From Candidatus Oleimmundimicrobium americanum (GTDB lineage: Bacteria; Actinomycetota; Aquicultoria; UBA3085; Oleimmundimicrobiaceae), in assembly GCA_002366545.1 (NCBI GenBank), contig DFBH01000079.1, forward strand, positions 1-6,578: a stretch of 6,578 bases of DNA. Reading direction: 5' to 3'. This document shows, piece after piece, positions 1-4,973 of this stretch (the first letter of the stretch is position 1; every line of letters begins with the position of its first letter). The notes under the pieces are model-generated. The model was not told the origin of the DNA. It saw only the letters and a list, made by a program, of their open reading frames with translations, and ran no database searches. Made by a program: the position numbers and the translations under genes.

Positions 1-21
1 ATTTAATGTTTGTATATTGAG

Positions 22-26
22 AGGAG
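22..26 (+). promoter_or_regulatory. Shine-Dalgarno site that sets the hpt start
   Basis: AGGAG lies 5 nt before the TTG at 32. The alternative in-frame TTG at 17 lies upstream of this site, so it cannot be served by it. This is why the start at 32 is preferred. Confidence 0.75.
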
Positions 27-31
27 ATTTA

Positions 32-583
32 TTGGATAATAGTTTATCGGGTGATATCGAGAAGATTTTGATTACCGAAGAAGAAATTAACGATAGGGTA
101 AAGTGTTTAGGTAAAGAAATTAGTAGTGACTACAAGGGAAGAAATCCGCTTTTAGTAAATGTATTAAAAGGCGGGGTAGTTTTTTTATCTAATCTTATGA
201 TGAATATTGATGTGCATATTTCAATTGATTTCATGGCGATTTCAAGCTATGGCCCCTCCACGGAGATGACCGGTGTGGTGAAATTAATTAAAGATTTAGA
301 AGAAAGTATTGAGGGAAGAGATATATTAATTGTTGAAGACATAATTGATACCGGTTTAACCTTGAATTACTTAACGAATAATTTGAAGGCCAGGAAACCC
401 GCAAGTCTCAAAATTTGCACTTTACTGGACAAATCAATTCGACGTATTGCTGATATTCCCATAGACTACAAAGGTTTTGATGTCCCTGATGTTTTTATGG
501 TTGGGTATGGTTTGGATTATGAACAAAGATATCGAAACTTACCATATATTGGCATTCTTAAACAAGAAATTTATCTTGGATAA
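32..583 (+). CDS. hpt: Hypoxanthine phosphoribosyltransferase
   Basis: A cytosolic purine-salvage enzyme that transfers the phosphoribosyl group of PRPP to hypoxanthine or guanine, giving IMP or GMP. With the TTG start at 32 it is 183 aa, the usual length of bacterial HPRTs. In order, the sequence shows an early VLKGG loop (family form KG[A/S/G]), an SSYG segment matching the flexible active-site loop, and the PRPP-binding signature IVEDIIDTGLT in mid-protein with its paired acidic residues. The C-terminal block contains IDYKGFDVPD, VGYGLDYEQRYRNLPYIG, which is very characteristic of this family. Everything expected is present and nothing is truncated. In many bacteria hpt follows tilS and precedes ftsH. 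Here the upstream gene is outside the window (stops at 4-6 or 18-20 could belong to it), and downstream is a convergent transporter gene, so the ftsH linkage is absent. Xanthine as a substrate cannot be excluded from sequence. Confidence 0.95.
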   Translation: MDNSLSGDIEKILITEEEINDRVKCLGKEISSDYKGRNPLLVNVLKGGVVFLSNLMMNIDVHISIDFMAISSYGPSTEMTGVVKLIKDLEESIEGRDILIVEDIIDTGLTLNYLTNNLKARKPASLKICTLLDKSIRRIADIPIDYKGFDVPDVFMVGYGLDYEQRYRNLPYIGILKQEIYLG

Positions 584-600
584 AGCGAATTATTGAATCC

Positions 601-2214
601 CTAAAGTTTGGTAATTTCTCCCCTGGTTGCATATCCTAAATTGTTTGCCAGATCTCCTATTCTTTCAAGATTGTTTATGATGTCGAGAAACAAAATACCG
701 GCGGCAGAAAGACAAACGCCTTCCTTTAACCTTTTTATGTGTCTTAGATGGGCCTCGCGAGCTATTTTGTCAATCTTTTTTTCGAGTTTTTGATATTTTT
801 TCGTCGTTTCAATATCATCACCTTCAAAAGCTTCTATTATGTTGCCATACATCGTTTTAACATCATAGAATAATTTGTCTAATTCCTTCTCGGCGGATTT
901 TGAAAATATAATTCTTTCATTGTTTTTTTCATCGATTATCTTCATTATATTTTCGGCGTGATCTCCGGCTCTTTCAACATCGTTCACAACATGCATGAGG
1001 ATTGTAAGTTTTTTTGATTGTTCGGGACTCATTGAGTTTTGCGATATTTTTGTAAGATATTTAGTTATTTTTGCTGCAAGATTGTCAACGGCTTCCTCTC
1101 TTTGCTCAACGTGTTTTTTGGATTTGTTTTTTGGGTTGAAGATAAACTCTTTGTCATAATCGAGCATTTCAATCGTGAGACGCGCCATCCTGGCCAGTTC
1201 CTTGGTTGCTTGTCCAAGGGCGATTGAAGGAGTACCCGTAATATGCGGATCCAAATAAATAGGCCCTCGCTCAACGATGATTTCCTCACCGGGAACTAAA
1301 AAAGTAACGGCTTTTGCAACTAATCCAATGAGAGGGAGACCCATTAAAGTACACATTATGTTCAATGAGGTTTGAGCGTTTGCAATTTGTCTAGCGATGT
1401 TGGAAGAAGTGAAAGTGGCGAATTTAGTAAAAAGAGGCAAAATTATCAAAAATATTGCGGCACCGGTTACGTTAAACATTAAATGTGCTACAGCGGAACG
1501 ACGTGCGGCAAGAGATGTGCCTATGCTGGCTAACATGGCTGTTATACAGGTACCGATTTCTGCTCCCAAGACAATGGGAATTGCTGTATTAATGGTTAAT
1601 ATACCGGCGGTTGCAGATGCGATAACGAGACCCATTGTAGCGCTGCTGCTTTGAATGATGGCCGTAACCAACATGCCCGCAAGAACTCCTAAAATCGGCT
1701 TTTGGCCAAAGATTGATAGAAAATCAACCAAAGCGGGACTTTGTTTTAATGGATCTATAGCATCCTTCATAAGTGAAAGACCGAAGAAAAGTAATCCAAA
1801 TCCAAGAATTGTTTCCCCGATAAATTTATAAAGTTTTCTTTTGCTAAAGAAAGTTATGGCAAAACCAATTCCAATCGCAGGCAAAGCATACCTGTCAATG
1901 TGAAAGGCAATCATCTGCGCAGTGATGGTGGTTCCTATATTGGCTCCCATGATTACACCAATTGCCTGCTGAAGATTCATTAGCCCGGCGTTAACAAATC
2001 CAACCAACATAACCGTGATAGCGCTGCTGCTTTGGACAAGAGCCGTTGCGCCGGCTCCAACCATTGCTCCTCGCCAGGGCTTGGTGGTTAAAATCTCCAA
2101 CATTTTGCGCATTCGGTCACCGGCTATTTTTTGGAGACCATCTGCCATTTTTTGAATTCCATATATAAAAAGACCTAATCCTCCTACCGTATTCATGATT
2201 AAGGAAACCGTCAT
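601..2214 (-). CDS. Na/Pi-cotransporter family protein with C-terminal PhoU domain
   Basis: An integral membrane protein of 537 aa in the NptA/YjbB group of the PNaS (SLC34-like) family, expected to move phosphate with sodium; direction and substrate are inferred. Residues 1 to about 310 are hydrophobic and hold the family's inverted duplication: QSSSA at 61-65 and again at 188-192, each followed by a glycine motif, GANIGT at 90-95 and GAEIGT at 217-222. A polar linker (about 310-335) leads to a helical PhoU-like region (about 335-530) with the two expected acidic motifs, NDVERAGDHAEN near 411-422 and NNLERIGDLANN near 514-525. Length and order match full-length bacterial members. The ATG has a GGAGGT site just upstream (2218-2223, minus strand), though the spacing is short. 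It is convergent with hpt and divergent from the M23 gene, so it is probably its own transcription unit. In related bacteria such proteins have been linked to phosphate export or homeostasis. Confidence 0.93.
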   Translation of the reverse strand: MTVSLIMNTVGGLGLFIYGIQKMADGLQKIAGDRMRKMLEILTTKPWRGAMVGAGATALVQSSSAITVMLVGFVNAGLMNLQQAIGVIMGANIGTTITAQMIAFHIDRYALPAIGIGFAITFFSKRKLYKFIGETILGFGLLFFGLSLMKDAIDPLKQSPALVDFLSIFGQKPILGVLAGMLVTAIIQSSSATMGLVIASATAGILTINTAIPIVLGAEIGTCITAMLASIGTSLAARRSAVAHLMFNVTGAAIFLIILPLFTKFATFTSSNIARQIANAQTSLNIMCTLMGLPLIGLVAKAVTFLVPGEEIIVERGPIYLDPHITGTPSIALGQATKELARMARLTIEMLDYDKEFIFNPKNKSKKHVEQREEAVDNLAAKITKYLTKISQNSMSPEQSKKLTILMHVVNDVERAGDHAENIMKIIDEKNNERIIFSKSAEKELDKLFYDVKTMYGNIIEAFEGDDIETTKKYQKLEKKIDKIAREAHLRHIKRLKEGVCLSAAGILFLDIINNLERIGDLANNLGYATRGEITKL

Positions 2215-2249
2215 TTTACCTCCGCATTACTCAACTTTTTATTTGAAAA

Positions 2250-2278
2250 AGTATAACATAAACATTTTTTTTAAATAA
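2250..2278 (-). promoter_or_regulatory. Candidate promoter for the Na/Pi-cotransporter gene
   Basis: Read on the minus strand there is TTATTT (2273-2278), a 17-nt spacer, then TATACT (2250-2255). TGT directly precedes the -10, making an extended -10 of the form TGnTATACT. The predicted start of transcription leaves a short leader of about 30 nt before the ATG at 2214. The -35 is weak, so the extended -10 carries most of the support. Confidence 0.45.
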
Positions 2279-2299
2279 GTCGACATCAGGATTTTAAAC

Positions 2300-2324
2300 A
2301 TTGCGTCCTGTTTAGGATTGCAAT
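2300..2324. repeat. Inverted repeat inside the candidate M23 promoter
   Basis: ATTGC (2300-2304) pairs with GCAAT (2320-2324) and TCCT (2306-2309) with AGGA (2314-2317), around a GTTT loop with a small internal bulge. An alternative pairing of CAGGA (2287-2291) with TCCTG (2306-2310) is possible. The hexamer AGGATT occurs twice, at 2289-2294 and 2314-2319, 25 nt apart. Position between -35 and -10 suggests an operator, but there is no T-tract, so it is not a terminator. Confidence 0.35.
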
Positions 2325-2329
2325 AAAAT
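2301..2329 (+). promoter_or_regulatory. Candidate promoter for the M23 peptidase gene
   Basis: TTGCGT (2301-2306), a 17-nt spacer and TAAAAT (2324-2329). The -10 matches consensus at 5 of 6 positions and the -35 at 3 of 6. It lies about 35 nt before the proposed ATT start. An inverted repeat fills the spacer (see the separate entry). Confidence 0.35.
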
Positions 2330-2352
2330 TGTTTTTAATTTAAAGGTTTTTT

Positions 2353-2360
2353 AAGGAGGT
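2353..2360 (+). promoter_or_regulatory. Strong Shine-Dalgarno site that decides the M23 start
   Basis: AAGGAGGT is a full-strength ribosome-binding site. It is 4 nt from an in-frame ATT at 2365, but 22 nt from the first conventional start (TTG at 2383), too far to serve it. No ATG, GTG or TTG lies at a usable distance in this frame. Confidence 0.7.
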
Positions 2361-2364
2361 TAAA

Positions 2365-3354
2365 ATTCGAGTTTTAAAAAGTTTGATTGTCGCAATCGTT
2401 GTTACGTTTTTCCTGTTAACGCCGTTCTCAATTTGCCAAGGTTCCCCTTCTTTTAATCAAGTAAAAAACTTTAAAAACGAGGCAGATAATCTTCAAACAA
2501 AGCTTAATAGAATAGTTGGAGAATATAATTTTGCCTATAATGAGTACGTTGAAATTGTTTGTGCGGAAAAAAAATCTGAAGAAAAATTAAAAAAACTTAA
2601 AAAAGAACTTCGTACAAGAGAAGAGGCGTTAAATTTGCGCCTGAAAGCCATTTACATGCACGAAAAATTAAGTTTTTTACATGTTCTTATGGATTCAACT
2701 GATTTTAATGATTTTTTGAGCCGTTTTTATGTTTGCGAAAAAATAAGTGCCAGAGATGCAAAGGTTATTAACGAAGCAAAAAGACTAAGGATTGAATTTC
2801 AAAAAGAGAATCGGGACATGGAGGTGAAACGAATCCACCAACGGGCGTTATTGGATCGTTTAAGCAAAAAACAAAAGGAGATGGAAGGGAAGTTTGAAAA
2901 AGCTAAAACTCTCCTCTCTGGTGTAGAAAAATCACCTCAAGTTAAATCTCGAATTATTAAGGGTGTTAGAATAAAATGCTTTCCGGTAGCCAACCCTTAC
3001 GCTTACGGTAATAGCTGGTTAGCTCCACGGAAAGGGCATCGTCATCAAGGTTGCGATGTTTTTGCCGCAAAGGGGACGCCTTGCTATGCTTGTGTAAGTG
3101 GCAGGGCGAGAATTAGTCATAGTCATAATGGCGGAAAATCTATATATCTTAACGGCGATGACGGGGATGTTTTTTACTACATGCATTTAAATGGATTTGC
3201 CGTTACCGACGGTCACGTTGAGGCGGGTCAGGTTATAGGTTATGTTGGTGACACCGGTAATGCAAGGGGTGGTGCCTGTCATCTTCATTTTGAAGTTCAT
3301 CCCAAGGGTGGAAAAGCGGTAAATCCTTACCCTGTTTTAAGAGGTGTTGGATGA
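2365..3354 (+). CDS. Secreted coiled-coil M23 (LytM/EnvC-like) peptidoglycan endopeptidase
   Basis: A predicted exported cell-wall hydrolase of 329 aa if translation begins at ATT 2365 (323 aa from TTG 2383). The ATT start adds the basic N-region MRVLKS ahead of a hydrophobic core, giving a normal Sec signal peptide with cleavage likely near residue 26. Residues about 30-185 are charged and heptad-rich, a long coiled coil as in EnvC/PcsB-type proteins. The C-terminal M23 domain (about 200-325) keeps every catalytic feature: HQGCD with H227 and D231, YYMHL with H274, and HLHFEVH with H306 and H308. It should therefore be an active zinc enzyme rather than a degenerate activator like E. coli EnvC. 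It probably cuts peptide cross-bridges during division or growth; the exact bond is unknown. The ending GNARGGACHLHFEVHPKGG...VNPYP resembles actinobacterial M23 proteins. No terminator is visible between its stop and the thiamine promoter. Confidence 0.88.
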   Translation: MRVLKSLIVAIVVTFFLLTPFSICQGSPSFNQVKNFKNEADNLQTKLNRIVGEYNFAYNEYVEIVCAEKKSEEKLKKLKKELRTREEALNLRLKAIYMHEKLSFLHVLMDSTDFNDFLSRFYVCEKISARDAKVINEAKRLRIEFQKENRDMEVKRIHQRALLDRLSKKQKEMEGKFEKAKTLLSGVEKSPQVKSRIIKGVRIKCFPVANPYAYGNSWLAPRKGHRHQGCDVFAAKGTPCYACVSGRARISHSHNGGKSIYLNGDDGDVFYYMHLNGFAVTDGHVEAGQVIGYVGDTGNARGGACHLHFEVHPKGGKAVNPYPVLRGVG

Positions 3355-3374
3355 GAGGCCATCTTTTATGAGGT

Positions 3375-3414
3375 TTGACGTTTCTCGCAAGTAACGATAG
3401 TATTTATTTATAAT
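3375..3414 (+). promoter_or_regulatory. Candidate promoter of the thiamine operon
   Basis: TTGACG (3375-3380), a near-consensus -35, is followed after 17 nt by TAGTAT (3398-3403). A perfect TATAAT also sits at 3409-3414 but has no good -35 at the right distance. Either would start transcription at about 3410-3421, immediately before the riboswitch aptamer, which is where the promoter should be. Confidence 0.55.
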
Positions 3415-3423
3415 TAAATAATA

Positions 3424-3514
3424 TGTGCAAGGGGAGCAAAAGCTGAGAGTCCACCGCCGGAATTGGCGAGGGAGACCCTTATAACCTGTTGGATAATGCC
3501 AGCGCAGGGATGCA
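3424..3514 (+). promoter_or_regulatory. TPP riboswitch (THI element) aptamer
   Basis: An RNA element that binds thiamine pyrophosphate and shuts down thiamine genes. The conserved blocks appear in order: GGGGAGC, GCTGAGA (3442-3448), ACCCTT (3475-3480), AACCTG (3483-3488), GGATAATGCCAGCG (3491-3504) and CAGGGA (3505-3510). Visible helices are P1 TGCA/TGCA (3426-3429 with 3511-3514), P2 GGG/CCC, a very short P3 (AGC with GCT), an optional P3a hairpin at about 3450-3473 (CGCC with GGCG), P4 CCTG/CAGG (3485-3488 with 3505-3508) and P5 TGG/CCA (3490-3492 with 3499-3501). It precedes thiE, as expected, and is followed by an intrinsic terminator, so control is by transcription attenuation. Confidence 0.96.
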
Positions 3515-3529
3515 AAATATTAAACAATG

Positions 3530-3554
3530 AAAACCGCTGGCAAGCGGTTTTTTT
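3530..3554 (+). terminator. Riboswitch-controlled intrinsic terminator in the thi leader
   Basis: A perfect 9-bp stem, AAAACCGCT (3530-3538) with AGCGGTTTT (3543-3551), closes a GGCA tetraloop and runs into a T-tract ending at 3554. It sits between the TPP aptamer and the thiE ribosome-binding site. Its 5' arm plus loop (CGCTGGCA, 3535-3542) is exactly complementary to aptamer bases 3497-3504 (TGCCAGCG), giving a mutually exclusive anti-terminator. Confidence 0.92.
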
Positions 3555-3567
3555 AAGTGAGGTTGTC

Positions 3568-4212
3568 ATGGATTTATCCTTCTATGTGATTACCGCGGAG
3601 ACAGTTGAAGGGGATAGAAGTCATCTTGATGTTGCGAAAGCCGCAATTGAGGGTGGCGCAACGGCAATTCAATTTAGAGAAAAAAATAAAAGCTCTCGAG
3701 AGTTAATGAAAATTGCCGAAGTGCTTCATCGGGTAACAAAAAAGTTTAAAATTTCTTTAATAATAAATGATCGAATAGATATTGCTCAAGCGGTTGAAGC
3801 AGAAGGGGTTCATTTAGGGCAGGAAGATATACCCGTTAAAAGGGCACGTCAAATATTAGGTCAAGACGCAATAATAGGTATTTCTTGTGGAAATATCAAG
3901 GAAGCGATAAAAGCTGAGTGTGATGGGGCAAGTTATATTGGCGCCGGGCCGGTGTTTCTCACATCAACCAAAGAGGATGCACGTGAGGCAATTGGGATTG
4001 AGGAATTTATTAAAATAAAAAAAAGCGTCAACATTCCCGTGGTGGCCATCGGAGGAATTACAAGCGAAAATGTTGGAGCGATAATAAAGGCGGGAGCCAA
4101 TGGTGTCGCGGTTATTTCTGAGGTGGCTTTTGCCCCAAACATAAAAGATGCTTGTCGCAATTTTTTAAAAAAAATCAAAGAAGCCAAGGAGGTTAACTGT
4201 GAGTTTAAGTGA
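3568..4212 (+). CDS. thiE: Thiamine-phosphate synthase
   Basis: Joins HMP pyrophosphate to the thiazole phosphate to give thiamine phosphate, in the cytosol. It is a 214-aa TIM barrel, the normal length. Motifs in order are QFREK (35-39), NDR (67-69), VHLGQED (81-87), IGIS (103-106), GAGPVF followed by STK (125-135), IGGI (161-164) and GVAVISEV (179-186); together these form the pyrophosphate and pyrimidine sites. The ATG at 3568 is chosen because the reading frame extends upstream to 3463 only through the riboswitch and terminator, which are not translated, and because a GAGGT site (3559-3563) lies 4 nt before the ATG, right after the terminator T-tract. Its last 14 nt overlap thi4, implying translational coupling. 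It is the first gene of a three-gene operon with thi4 and thiC under TPP control. Confidence 0.95.
   Translation: MDLSFYVITAETVEGDRSHLDVAKAAIEGGATAIQFREKNKSSRELMKIAEVLHRVTKKFKISLIINDRIDIAQAVEAEGVHLGQEDIPVKRARQILGQDAIIGISCGNIKEAIKAECDGASYIGAGPVFLTSTKEDAREAIGIEEFIKIKKSVNIPVVAIGGITSENVGAIIKAGANGVAVISEVAFAPNIKDACRNFLKKIKEAKEVNCEFK
4186..4193 (+). promoter_or_regulatory. Shine-Dalgarno site for thi4 inside the thiE coding region
   Basis: AAGGAGGT lies 5 nt before the GTG at 4199, within the last codons of thiE. It fixes the thi4 start and the 14-nt overlap between the two genes. Confidence 0.8.
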
Positions 4213-4972
4213 GATTACAATTACTAAAGCAATTGTTGAAGAATTTTTTAAAGTGTTCATGGAATATTCTGAGGTAGATGTTGCACTGGTTGGTGGTGGT
4301 CCCGCTAATTTAGTTGCCGCTACTTATTTAGCAAAGCGTGGGGCAAAGACCGTTTTATTTGAAAAAAAATTATCCATAGGTGGAGGGATGTGGGGAGGGG
4401 GAATGATGTTTCCCCGCATTGTAGTACAATCTGAGGCTTGTAGAATTCTTGACGATTTTGGGATAAATTATGCCGAATATAAGCCGGGTTATTATGTTGC
4501 GAATTCAATTGAGTCGGTAGGTAAACTCATCAGCAAAGCTTGTGATTCCGGCGTACAGATTTTCAACTTGATAAACGTTGAGGATATTTTGATAAGGGAA
4601 AATGATGCAATCAAGGGGTTAGTAATTAATTGGACGGCTGTTGATATGGCCGGTTTACATGTAGACCCATTGTCAATTACAGCTAAGCTTGTTATAGATG
4701 GAACCGGTCATGATGCTGAGATTTGTAGGGTGGTTGAAAGAAAAATACCAGGAGCTAAGTTGAGTGTCCAAGGGGAAAAACCCATGTGGGCTGATGTAGG
4801 GGAAAAAGTGCTATTGGATACCACAAGAGAAGTCTATCCCGGGTTAATTGTTGCGGGTATGGCGGCAAATGCCGTGGCGGGCGGTCACAGGATGGGTCCC
4901 ATCTTTGGCGGGATGATGCTGTCAGGGGAAAAAGCGGCTCAAATTGCTTTATCAAAATTAGGAGACGATTAA
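4199..4972 (+). CDS. thi4: Thi4-type thiazole synthase, His (sulfide-using) form
   Basis: Makes the thiazole half of thiamine from NAD and glycine in one protein, replacing the usual bacterial ThiG with its ThiS/ThiF and ThiH or ThiO partners. It is 257 aa, as in archaeal and bacterial Thi4. An N-terminal dinucleotide-binding motif (VALVGGGPANLVAA, about 28-41) is followed by the glycine-rich GGGMWGGGMM (61-70), INWTAVDMAGLHVDPL (143-158), DGTGHDAEI (167-175) and the C-terminal GMAANAVAGGHRMGPIFGGMM (220-240). In yeast THI4 the sulfur comes from a cysteine just before the MDP segment; here that position is His154 (LHVDP). In characterised methanogen enzymes this His form is an iron-dependent catalyst that takes free sulfide, so a catalytic, non-suicidal, probably oxygen-sensitive enzyme is inferred. 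The GTG start has an excellent ribosome-binding site. It overlaps thiE by 14 nt and ends 1 nt before thiC. Confidence 0.94.
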   Translation: MSLSEITITKAIVEEFFKVFMEYSEVDVALVGGGPANLVAATYLAKRGAKTVLFEKKLSIGGGMWGGGMMFPRIVVQSEACRILDDFGINYAEYKPGYYVANSIESVGKLISKACDSGVQIFNLINVEDILIRENDAIKGLVINWTAVDMAGLHVDPLSITAKLVIDGTGHDAEICRVVERKIPGAKLSVQGEKPMWADVGEKVLLDTTREVYPGLIVAGMAANAVAGGHRMGPIFGGMMLSGEKAAQIALSKLGDD

Positions 4973-4973
4973 A

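Noticed and set aside
17..31. TTG at 17 as the start of hpt (188 aa)
   Set aside because: The ribosome-binding site at 22-26 lies after this codon and is well placed for the TTG at 32, which also gives the typical family length.
584..600. Bidirectional terminator between hpt and the transporter gene
   Set aside because: Only a 4-bp GGAT/ATCC pairing can be seen around this 17-nt gap, with no stable stem or T-tract.
608..1654. Plus-strand open frames (608-793, 1039-1227, 1397-1654) and the overlapping minus-strand frame 1065-1289
   Set aside because: All lie inside the well-supported transporter gene, lack recognisable domains, and look like shadows of its coding frame.
3463..3567. Upstream extension of thiE by 35 residues
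   Set aside because: It would translate the TPP aptamer and the terminator; the extra residues have no ThiE similarity, and a good start with an SD site exists at 3568.
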